A DNA stretch of 9,613 nucleotides from Nanohaloarchaea archaeon PL-Br10_U2g5 (GTDB lineage: Archaea; Halobacteriota; Halobacteria; Halobacteriales; Haloferacaceae), in the NCBI GenBank assembly GCA_001564205.1, contig LKMY01000047.1:1-9613 (forward strand), written 5' to 3'. The notes beneath the pieces were generated by a model. That model ran no database searches. It saw only the letters and a list, made by a program, of their open reading frames with translations, and was not told where the DNA came from. This document shows positions 1-5,932 of this stretch, one piece after another. The translations under genes and the position numbers were made by a program. Position 1 is the first letter of the stretch. Every line of letters starts with the position of its first letter.

Positions 1-244
1 TAAAAATTATTGATATGGAATTTGGGCGGGTAGCCGTATCCTAACCGGGGCGATCATCTCGACTGGTCGGTCGTTACAAAATGTGTGACGCTCCGATTGG
101 AAGGCCTTCACTCCGGCAGTCACTCCGAACTCCGTCGGAGATTTTTTAAGTAGTAATGCGATCATACCCGCGGCCGACGCTGTTGCGAACCGACAGTGTT
201 CGCCTGGTGCCCGTCGTGTGCCGAGATCAGCAGCGATCGCTTGT
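1..244. other. Non-coding stretch downstream of the glycan operon
   Basis: I see no convincing gene here. The first 20 or so bases are AT-rich, as is 140-160, while the rest has the high GC of the window. The minus-strand operon ends at 245, so this should be its 3' flank, and any gene further left lies outside the window. A GTG-started plus-strand frame from 196 runs mostly antisense to the deacetylase gene, and its Arg/Ser/Pro-rich product looks like a shadow. The minus strand carries a T5 run at 2-6 and a T4 run at 77-80, either of which could help end the operon transcript, but neither follows a clear hairpin. Confidence 0.5.
123..147 (+). terminator. Hairpin plus T6 run, possible terminator
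   Basis: CTCCGA (123-128) pairs with TCGGAG (135-140) around a six-base loop, and six T follow at 142-147. This resembles an intrinsic terminator for a plus-strand transcript entering from the left. Archaeal termination depends mainly on T-tracts, so the T-run is the more meaningful part. The alternative reading is a promoter, since TTTTTTAAGTA also looks like a haloarchaeal TATA element. No good start codon with a real reading frame follows at the right distance, so I prefer the terminator reading, weakly. Confidence 0.35.
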
Positions 245-1237
245 TTACCGGCCGTTCGTTTCGGACGACTCGGCTCCCCGCTCCGGCTGCAGCGGAGCCG
301 TCCGACTCGATCTGTCAGGATGATCGAGTTGCTCGTACAGCGCTCTTGGCGGACCCACCCATGCGTTCAGTTCGAGCGCCCGCTCGATCAGCCGCCTGTA
401 GATCGGGGCGTGATTCGGCGTGTCCGAACAGAAGAAGCGCGGATGCCAGAGAACACTCATTACGGCGGCGTTCTCTCGGGCCTCCGCGAAGAGCCCCTCA
501 ATGGCCTCCCATGCCCGGTCTGGGTCCCCGTCTATCGGTAACGAAATCTCCATCGCAGTCAGCGGGAACACGACGAACTCGTCGTCGAACGGGCGGTGAA
601 GCCCGTAGCCGTGGTTGAATCCGTACTCAGTCGCTGACCCGAGCGACGCGTCGTACCGCAGCCCGATGGCGGCGTGGTGCTCCCACGTCTCCGGAATGAC
701 GAGATTGAGATGGTGTTGGCGACCGCCAGTCACCCTCCGACCGAGGATCGACTCCAGCTGCTGTTGCTGTTCGCGGAGCTGTTCCCGATCTCGGAACGAG
801 TTGTACGAGCCGTGTAAACCGACCTCCCACCCCCCATCGTCGAGCTCACGGATCAGCTCAACGATCTTCGGGTCGTTGATGTCGTATCGCCCGGAGTATA
901 ATGACCACGCTTCGGGATCGAGCAGCTCGCGACGAGGTCGATCCGTGAACAGCGACTCCTCGTCGAGAAAGTAGAACGCCGACCGGACGTCTAGCCCTTC
1001 TTCGATCGACCGGATCCTGTCGAACGACCAGTACGGATTCCGGCCGAACACCATGTCACCGAGCTGTGCGAGCGAGCGATCTCGGACGGCGTAGTACGGG
1101 GATTGATACGTCTTGTACGGTCGATCGACGTCGTGAGTGAGACACAGCGCAAACGAGTGGTCTTCGGGGATGATATCTCTCCGTCGCGCTGCCGCGTCAC
1201 GCTCGCTCGTCACGGAGACCTCGCCGATATTACTCAT
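245..1237 (-). CDS. Polysaccharide deacetylase family protein (CE4-like)
   Basis: A 330-residue protein with the layout of an NodB/CE4-type deacetylase, a metal-dependent enzyme that removes N- or O-acetyl groups from glycans. Visible landmarks are LTHDVD at 33-38 (motif 1, with metal and catalytic Asp), GLHGSYNS at 140-147 (motif 2 region), GGRQHHL at 171-177 (motif 3), YDAS at 195-198 and the late WHP at 264-266. Motif 2 is not the textbook HxxxH, because the second His is replaced within HGSYNS; this may be a subfamily trait. There is no signal peptide or membrane segment, so it probably acts in the cytoplasm on a lipid-linked or nucleotide-linked sugar. ATG at 1237 overlaps the preceding gene by 8 bp and has a well-placed GAGG six nucleotides upstream, which supports this start and translational coupling. 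It is the last gene of the minus-strand operon. The C-terminal 25 residues are low-complexity and probably disordered. The substrate is unknown. Confidence 0.85.
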   Translation of the reverse strand: MSNIGEVSVTSERDAAARRRDIIPEDHSFALCLTHDVDRPYKTYQSPYYAVRDRSLAQLGDMVFGRNPYWSFDRIRSIEEGLDVRSAFYFLDEESLFTDRPRRELLDPEAWSLYSGRYDINDPKIVELIRELDDGGWEVGLHGSYNSFRDREQLREQQQQLESILGRRVTGGRQHHLNLVIPETWEHHAAIGLRYDASLGSATEYGFNHGYGLHRPFDDEFVVFPLTAMEISLPIDGDPDRAWEAIEGLFAEARENAAVMSVLWHPRFFCSDTPNHAPIYRRLIERALELNAWVGPPRALYEQLDHPDRSSRTAPLQPERGAESSETNGR

Positions 1238-2270
1238 CGGCGACCTCTAAGACGGTGTCGACCATGTACCTCGTGACGTCCGTTGCGTCGGCGAGATACG
1301 CCTCTCGCTGACGCTGCCAGCGGTCGGTTGCGTCGGGGTCGGCCGCCAATTCGATCGCCCGTTCGACGGCGGCGGTCTCGTCTGCGATCGACTCTACGAG
1401 CCCAGCCTCACCGAGGACGGTGAAGTTGCTGAACTCGTCGGTGGCGGCGTACGCCCCCGAACGAACGACGGGTGTCCCGAGAAGTCCGGCCTCCGTCGCC
1501 ATCGTGTTCGAGTCGGTGACGAGCAGCGAGGCCTCGCCGAGCAGATCATGCATCAGCTCCGGTGGAACCGGCATCGGTTCCGCCGAGAGATCGTTCGAGA
1601 CCGAACCCTCAGCGGAGACGTAGACGGGACCGTGGGCGGACAGCTCGTCGACGAGTCGTCGCTGTGCCGGCTCGGAGATCCCTTTTAGTCCGACGTCGTG
1701 GTGCGCGCCCATCGAGACGAGCCGCAACACGGAGTAGGGATCGTCCGGCTCGACGCCGTGCTCTCGGAGGCGGTCGCGGTCGGGTGTGAACCGGTTCGGA
1801 TGGAGGTATGCGAGCTCTTGGACGCCCTCGTGGCGACGGTGGGGGGCGCCGAAATCTGCCTCAAACGACGCCGGAGTACAGATCCGGTCGAGAAACGGTG
1901 CGAGCAGACCGGCAAGCCGGTTCGTTCCCTCGTGGTCGTGGAACGCGACGCTTCCGGCCCCCATCGCCGCGGCTGCCGCGACTGCGGACGGACTCAGCCT
2001 GCTCACGACGACGTCCGGGTCGAACTGCCTGTCGTACTCGAGAGTGCGGACGCTGCGGCCGATCCACTCGGAGGCGAGTTCGACCTTGCGATCCCCCATG
2101 GTAGATAACACCGTATGTGGGATGTCCAACGCGTCGAGCAGATCCGTCGTCAACTCCTTTTCGCGCGAACTGACGACGACGTGGTGACCGTCGTCGACGA
2201 GTTCGCGGATCGCGTATCTGAACAGGTGGACGTGGGCCGGGTGCGTCACGTCAAAATGGATCCGACTCAT
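1230..2270 (-). CDS. DUF354 family protein, GT-B fold, predicted glycosyltransferase-like
   Basis: A 346-residue protein matching the archaeal DUF354 family, which is related in fold to UDP-GlcNAc 2-epimerase and GT-B glycosyltransferases. The N-terminus FDVTHPAHVHLFR (6-18) is the characteristic first loop of the N-terminal Rossmann domain. A short HDHEGTNR (111-118) follows, and the C-terminal domain has TDSNTMATEAGLLGTPVVR (252-270), the donor-side motif where nucleotide-sugar would bind. Length is normal for the family. ATG at 2270 sits in an ATGA overlap with the stop of the upstream dehydrogenase gene, and the downstream deacetylase starts inside its last codons. The tight packing argues for a shared pathway, most likely transfer or epimerisation of a sugar made by the dehydrogenase. 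No member activity that I can recall fixes the substrate, so the call stays at family level. Confidence 0.85.
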   Translation of the reverse strand: MSRIHFDVTHPAHVHLFRYAIRELVDDGHHVVVSSREKELTTDLLDALDIPHTVLSTMGDRKVELASEWIGRSVRTLEYDRQFDPDVVVSRLSPSAVAAAAAMGAGSVAFHDHEGTNRLAGLLAPFLDRICTPASFEADFGAPHRRHEGVQELAYLHPNRFTPDRDRLREHGVEPDDPYSVLRLVSMGAHHDVGLKGISEPAQRRLVDELSAHGPVYVSAEGSVSNDLSAEPMPVPPELMHDLLGEASLLVTDSNTMATEAGLLGTPVVRSGAYAATDEFSNFTVLGEAGLVESIADETAAVERAIELAADPDATDRWQRQREAYLADATDVTRYMVDTVLEVADE

Positions 2271-3829
2271 CGATCTCTACTCGGTCTCTCACCGTCGGAT
2301 CCCGCTTCGTCGAGCGCCATCGCCCTGCCAAGCGTGTACACCGCGTGATTCGTTTCGCTGAGTTCGACCGCGTCGTGGCAGTCGAACACGACCGTCGGCT
2401 CGAGTCCGTCCCAGTCGAACGCCGAGAACGCCTCGTGCGGGGTCACGACGACGACGGCGTCGTACGAACCGTTCGCCGCCGCCGACATCGACACCGGATT
2501 GGCCGGGAACCCAGACAGGTCGGAGGCGACGGGGTCGCAGGCGTCGACCGTCGCACCGCGTCGGGCCAATCCCTCGATCACCCCGTACGCCGGGGTATTT
2601 CGGAGTTCATCGACCCCGGGACGGTACGTCACACCGAGCACCAGAACGCTGGCGCCGTCAAATTCACCTCCGTCGGAGGTACTTTTCGAATGTCTACCGG
2701 GCTCGCTCTCGGCGGCGAGTATCGACCGAACGCGCTCGACGGTGTATGCCGGCATCTCGTCGTTGATCGCCCGAGAGATCCGTATCAGCGGGCTGTCGAC
2801 CGAGAACGCCTCTAACAGAAAATACGGATACACCGGGATACAGTGACCGCCGACGCCGGGGCCGGGCGAGAGGATGTGACTGAACGGCTGCGTGTTCGAG
2901 GCGTCGATCGCTTCCCTGACATCGATCCCAATCGAGTCGGCGTACCGAGCGAACTCGTTGGCGAGCGCGATGTTGACGTCGCGGTAGACGCCGCCGAACA
3001 CCTTCGTGGCCTCCGCAGTCGTCGCGTCTCGGACGGCGATCACGTCGTTATCGGTCACCTCGTCGTACACGAGTTCGGCCACCCGTGTGCTCTCCGTGTC
3101 CACGCCGCCGACGACCTTCGGATACGCCTCGCGGATGTCCCGGAGCGCCCGGCCGCTCGAGGTCCGCTCGGGACAGAACGCGACGCCGAACGTCTCAGGG
3201 TCGAGCCCACTTCGTTCCGCGAGTCGCGGGGCGATCCGGTCCGTACACGTTCGGGGGGGAACCGTGGACTCCACGAACACGGTGTCACCCGGAACGAGGC
3301 CGGTCGCGATCGAATCGACGACCGCGTCGACGATCGCCAGATCGCACGCATTCGATTCGGTGAGCAGCGTCGGCACGATGACGACGTGGACCGACGCCCT
3401 CTCGGCCGCGCGGGCGGGATCAGCAACCGCCGTGAGCGACCCGTCCGCGACGCCGTCAGCCACCAGTTCGTCCAATCCGGGCTCCCCATCGACGTGCGAC
3501 TCGCCGGCGTTCACGCGCTCGACGACCTCGGGATCGACGTCTGCGCCGACGACGTTGCCGGTCACGGACGCAAGGACGCCCGCGATGGGGAGTCCCATCT
3601 TCCCCAGTCCGTAGACGGCGACCGGGACCTTGCCGTCGACGAGGGCCCGTCGCTGATCGGCGCGGGACGCCGGCGAGTCGTACAGCCGCTCGACGGCTGT
3701 CGGTCCACGGTCGTCCGCTGGGACGGAATCACCCGTCATAGGGTCGCCGGACGCACCACCAGAGGTGCCACCGTCGGTCGATACCTGTGCCGTCGGGTCG
3801 GATGTCGATGAGTCGTGAGTGTGTTCCAT
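2267..3829 (-). CDS. Nucleotide-sugar dehydrogenase, UDP-ManNAc dehydrogenase (WecC)-like
   Basis: This UDP-sugar dehydrogenase oxidises the C6 hydroxyl of a UDP-hexose to a uronic acid using two NAD+. Numbered from the ATG at 3829 (520 residues), it shows the NAD-binding VYGLGKMGLP (72-81), VESTVPP (186-192), CPER (219-222), a lysine-containing EATKVFGGVYRDVN (273-286), and GPGVGGHCIPVYPY (323-336) with the catalytic Cys330. The last part carries VLVLGVTYRPGVDELRNTP, typical of the UDP-binding C-terminal domain. These features fit the WecC/UDP-N-acetylmannosamine branch somewhat better than UDP-glucose dehydrogenase, but the substrate is not proven. A TTG at 3853 would make an 8-residue longer protein with a 4-bp overlap on the upstream gene. 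It has no Shine-Dalgarno, so I prefer the ATG. The first 40-65 residues are Ser/Thr/Gly/Asp-rich, look disordered and precede the usual core start. A second low-complexity insert lies near 374-392. Confidence 0.88.
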   Translation of the reverse strand: MEHTHDSSTSDPTAQVSTDGGTSGGASGDPMTGDSVPADDRGPTAVERLYDSPASRADQRRALVDGKVPVAVYGLGKMGLPIAGVLASVTGNVVGADVDPEVVERVNAGESHVDGEPGLDELVADGVADGSLTAVADPARAAERASVHVVIVPTLLTESNACDLAIVDAVVDSIATGLVPGDTVFVESTVPPRTCTDRIAPRLAERSGLDPETFGVAFCPERTSSGRALRDIREAYPKVVGGVDTESTRVAELVYDEVTDNDVIAVRDATTAEATKVFGGVYRDVNIALANEFARYADSIGIDVREAIDASNTQPFSHILSPGPGVGGHCIPVYPYFLLEAFSVDSPLIRISRAINDEMPAYTVERVRSILAAESEPGRHSKSTSDGGEFDGASVLVLGVTYRPGVDELRNTPAYGVIEGLARRGATVDACDPVASDLSGFPANPVSMSAAANGSYDAVVVVTPHEAFSAFDWDGLEPTVVFDCHDAVELSETNHAVYTLGRAMALDEAGSDGERPSRDR

Positions 3830-3849
3830 ATGGATTTTCTGCGGAGCAG

Positions 3850-4572
3850 TCAAGGGAGGTCATTCCGGCCCGCCAGCTGCTCGGGTAGCGGGCGCGTAGT
3901 TGCGGGCGCGCCGACCGCGAGGGTCTCCGGCGGAACGTCGTCGGTGACGACTGCGCCAGCAGCGACGAACGCCCCCTCACCGACGGTAACGCCGGGAAGA
4001 ATCGTCGCATTCGCGCCGATCGAGGCGTGCTTCTCGAGCGTCGGAGCAAGTAACGCGGTCTCGGTTCGGACGGGGTACGGGTCGTTCGTCATCACGGCGT
4101 TCGGGCCGACGAACACGTCGCTCTTGATCGTCGTACCCGTAGGCACGTACACCCCCGTCTGCAGGCTCGTCCGGTCCCCGACGACGGTGTTGCCGTCGAT
4201 GACGGTTTTCGTCCCGATGACGACCTCGTCGCCGATCACCGTCCGCTCGCGGAGGACAGCGTCGTGACCGGTGGTGAAATCGTCACCGATTTCCACACCA
4301 GCGTAGACCACGCTTCCGGACCGGATCCTGGCACGGTCGCCGATCTGAATCGGCTTCTCGCCCGTCTCGGCGGGCGTGAGCCTGACGCCGTCGTCGATCA
4401 GACAGTCCTCTCCGAGGCGGGCTGTTGAGCCGTCGCCCGTCGCGGACCGCGTGCCACTGTGGTCATCGTCTGTAGCGTCGGAGTCGCTTCGTTCGTCGGT
4501 CGCCGGTTGCTCGTCGCTCGTCGCTTGGCCGCCGGCTGTCGGTTCCGTTTCGGAGTCTGGCGACTCGCTCAT
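3850..4572 (-). CDS. Left-handed beta-helix (hexapeptide repeat) sugar acetyltransferase
   Basis: From the ATG at 4572 this is 240 residues. The first 50 or so are an acidic Ser/Thr/Asp/Glu-rich tail. From about residue 66 to 226 there are repeated hexapeptide turns such as IGDRARIRSGSVVYAGVEIG, VIGDEVVIGTKTVIDG and SIGANATILPGVTVG, the signature of trimeric acetyl-CoA acetyltransferases. GHDAVL near 102-107 and GPNAVMTNDPYPV near 156-168 recall the WbpD/WlbB type, which N-acetylates UDP-3-amino-3-deoxy-GlcNAcA. That pathway also needs a WecC-like dehydrogenase, which is the next gene, so the pairing is suggestive. The partner oxidoreductase and aminotransferase are not in the window. A GTG at 4614 would add 14 residues. 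Neither start has a clear ribosome site, and I favour the ATG because the extra residues look non-conserved. It is the first gene of the minus-strand operon. A general sugar O-acetyltransferase is the alternative. Confidence 0.85.
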   Translation of the reverse strand: MSESPDSETEPTAGGQATSDEQPATDERSDSDATDDDHSGTRSATGDGSTARLGEDCLIDDGVRLTPAETGEKPIQIGDRARIRSGSVVYAGVEIGDDFTTGHDAVLRERTVIGDEVVIGTKTVIDGNTVVGDRTSLQTGVYVPTGTTIKSDVFVGPNAVMTNDPYPVRTETALLAPTLEKHASIGANATILPGVTVGEGAFVAAGAVVTDDVPPETLAVGAPATTRPLPEQLAGRNDLP

Positions 4573-4675
4573 ACGTGGCCTGCCGGAGACCGCAACGTCA
4601 GTTCTCGGTGGCACACTGCCGCCGGTGATCCGTCGGAGCGGGATACAGGATTTGGTCCGTACATACTGGGATACT

Positions 4676-4693
4676 ACTCGTCGACTGACGAGT
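4676..4693. repeat. Perfect inverted repeat, possible operator or leader hairpin
   Basis: ACTCGTC (4676-4682), spacer GACT and GACGAGT (4687-4693) form a perfect 7-bp dyad. It lies between the minus-strand promoter motif (4719-4729) and the acetyltransferase start. A transcript begun about 25 nt after that motif would carry it as a hairpin in its leader, or a dimeric regulator could bind it as DNA. GC-rich DNA produces such dyads by chance fairly often. Confidence 0.35.
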
Positions 4694-4718
4694 CGTAGAT
4701 GGGTTTCTCGGCGGTGAC

Positions 4719-4729
4719 GGCTTTGTTAT
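4719..4729 (-). promoter_or_regulatory. Putative promoter element of the leftward operon
   Basis: Read on the minus strand this is ATAACAAAGCC, identical over 11 bases to the plus-strand site at 4850-4860. It is the best TATA-like segment on the minus strand upstream of the acetyltransferase gene. The implied transcript start near 4700 gives a leader of about 85-130 nt, long for haloarchaea, which leaves some doubt. Confidence 0.4.
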
Positions 4730-4843
4730 GCGACGCTTTCCATCGACGCGCGACGTCGGCGATTGAACGACTAACTCCGCCGCATCCGAACCTCACCTAA
4801 TCAGCGGCTCCGTCGGTTGTACGTGGTACTGAACGGCGTTTGG

Positions 4844-4860
4844 TAAAATATAACAAAGCC
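4844..4860 (+). promoter_or_regulatory. Putative promoter (TATA box) of the rightward deacetylase unit
   Basis: TAAAATATAACAAAGCC is the most AT-rich segment in this intergenic region and contains an ideal TATA-like core. Archaeal transcription starts about 22-28 nt after the TATA box, which predicts a start near 4874-4880. That is at the ATG of the small upstream ORF (4877) and about 65 nt before the GTG of the deacetylase. An in-frame TTG at 4840 lies inside the box, which argues against it as the gene's start. Confidence 0.6.
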
Positions 4861-4876
4861 TTCTACCCCTTGAGTG

Positions 4877-4939
4877 ATGGACATGTGTGTACCCCAGAGA
4901 ACCGACCGCTTCGTTCGCCTTCGTCTCGGAGGACGCTGA
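4877..4939 (+). CDS. Putative 20-codon leader ORF (uORF)
   Basis: ATG at 4877 opens a 20-codon frame (MDMCVPQ..., ending LRLGGR) with a second in-frame ATG at 4883. It starts 24-33 nt after the TATA-like box, the spacing expected for a leaderless transcript. It stops at TGA 4937-4939, two bases before the GTG start of the deacetylase. Its Gly-Gly codons are the GGAGGA that serves as ribosome site for that gene, so ribosomes finishing the uORF would be delivered to the GTG. The peptide is basic and resembles nothing I know. It could be a chance frame. Confidence 0.3.
   Translation: MDMCVPQRTDRFVRLRLGGR
4928..4933 (+). promoter_or_regulatory. Shine-Dalgarno site that fixes the deacetylase start
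   Basis: GGAGGA ends 8 nt before the GTG at 4942. It is among the strongest ribosome-binding sequences in the window and decides in favour of GTG 4942 over the in-frame upstream candidates at 4840 (TTG) and 4885 (GTG). Confidence 0.7.
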
Positions 4940-4941
4940 CC

Positions 4942-5877
4942 GTGGGAACTGTCGTTCTTTCGATAGAGGCAGAGCTCGGCTGGGGCTATCACGACCTCGC
5001 CGCTCCGCCGATGGATCGGATTGAGTCAGGGCGAGAGAGATGGCGGACGCTGCTCGAACTGCTCGACACCTACCGGATCCCTGCGACGTGGGCCGTCGTC
5101 GGCCATCTGTTTTTACAGCGGTGTGATCGCGCCCACCCGACCCACCCAGTCGACGAGGAGTGGTTCACCCGCGAGCGGAACGACTGGGCCGACCGACCCG
5201 ATCTTCGGTTCGCACCCGGCCTTATCCAGGAGATCGACGACGCCGACGTCAGCCACGAGATCGGGTGTCACTCCTACACGCACGTCGATTTCGGCAACGA
5301 GGCGACGACGACACAGCTCGCTCGCGCGGAGCTCGTCGCCTCGTTGGAGGCCGCGGAGTCCTCGTCTGTCCCGGCTGCGATGACGTCTGTCGTCTTTCCG
5401 CACAACAGCCTCGGCCATCGCGACGTCCTCGCGGAGTGGGGATTCACCTGTTATCGCGGCGTCGGTCCGAACGGCGAGCCGCCTCCGACGTCGGCGCTTC
5501 GGACGATCGGGAACGCCACCGTCGGGACGCCGCCGCTCGTCGAACCGACTATCGACGAGTTCGGTCTCGTGAATGTGCCGGCGTCGATTCATCTGTACGG
5601 GCTCTCGGGGTCCGCTCGACGGGTCTGTGAACGGCTGTGGGTGGACCCCGTCGTCGCGGTCGTCTGTCGTGGTGTCGACGCTGCGGCGAACGGCGACGGC
5701 GTCTTTCACATCTGGCTGCGCCCGAACGATCTGCTGACCGACGCGGACGTCGAACGGCTGCGGACGGTCCTCGCGTACGTGGCTCGCCGACGTGAACTCA
5801 GCGGACTGAACGTGCGAACGATGCGTGCGGTGAGCCAGCGGGTCACCGCTCGAAATGAACCGCCTCTCCGAACGTGA
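4942..5877 (+). CDS. Polysaccharide deacetylase family protein, second type
   Basis: A 311-residue protein from GTG 4942, beginning MGTVVLSIEAELGWG. It shows a CE4-like layout quite different from the deacetylase at 245-1237. Motif 1 is SIEAELGWG (7-15), motif 2 GCHSYTHVDF (108-117) with the metal-binding His110 and His114, the motif 3 region is VFPHNSLGH (151-159), and a late FHIWLRPNDL (255-264) carries the terminal His. The usual motif 1 Asp appears as Glu9, which could alter catalysis. No signal peptide is visible, so a cytoplasmic or lipid-linked sugar substrate is likely. The 102 bp upstream in the same frame contain the TATA box and are better read as leader, although a TTG start at 4840 would give 345 residues. 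It faces away from the glycan operon with its own promoter, and the phosphohydrolase gene follows after 55 bp. The substrate is unknown. Confidence 0.85.
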   Translation: MGTVVLSIEAELGWGYHDLAAPPMDRIESGRERWRTLLELLDTYRIPATWAVVGHLFLQRCDRAHPTHPVDEEWFTRERNDWADRPDLRFAPGLIQEIDDADVSHEIGCHSYTHVDFGNEATTTQLARAELVASLEAAESSSVPAAMTSVVFPHNSLGHRDVLAEWGFTCYRGVGPNGEPPPTSALRTIGNATVGTPPLVEPTIDEFGLVNVPASIHLYGLSGSARRVCERLWVDPVVAVVCRGVDAAANGDGVFHIWLRPNDLLTDADVERLRTVLAYVARRRELSGLNVRTMRAVSQRVTARNEPPLRT

Positions 5878-5898
5878 GAACACGCATGCAGGCCGACC

Positions 5899-5909
5899 AT
5901 AACAAAACC
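5899..5909 (+). promoter_or_regulatory. Putative promoter element before the phosphohydrolase gene
   Basis: ATAACAAAACC matches the two divergent-region motifs at 10 of 11 positions. Its first base is 34 nt before the ATG at 5933, right for a leaderless or very short-leader transcript, and no Shine-Dalgarno precedes that ATG. The gap to the upstream gene is only 55 bp, so this may be an internal promoter in a longer unit. Confidence 0.45.
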
Positions 5910-5932
5910 CGATACGGGCGTTCGAATGAAAC

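Larger units (their letters stand above)
4573..4941. other. Divergent intergenic control region
   Basis: About 370 bp separate the heads of the leftward glycan operon and the rightward deacetylase gene. It holds two copies of ATAACAAAGCC facing away from each other (4719-4729 minus, 4850-4860 plus), a perfect 7-bp inverted repeat (4676-4693) and a 20-codon upstream ORF (4877-4939). A 33-codon ATG frame also runs from 4699 to 4800, without recognisable similarity or ribosome site. Together these suggest paired promoters and possibly co-regulation of the two units. Confidence 0.6.

Noticed and set aside
2843..3811. 322-codon plus-strand frame antisense to the dehydrogenase gene
   Set aside because: Its product is Arg/Asp/Val-rich without motifs or a hydrophobic core, and the opposite strand encodes a clear dehydrogenase with catalytic residues. 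Long open antisense frames are normal in GC-rich haloarchaeal DNA.
4699..4800. 33-codon ATG frame in the divergent region
   Set aside because: No ribosome site, no recognisable sequence, and it overlaps the minus-strand promoter motif; most likely a chance frame.
4840..4941. TTG at 4840 as the true start of the second deacetylase (345 residues)
   Set aside because: The extension spans the TATA-like box and shows no family similarity, whereas GTG 4942 has a strong GGAGGA and opens directly at the conserved motif 1.
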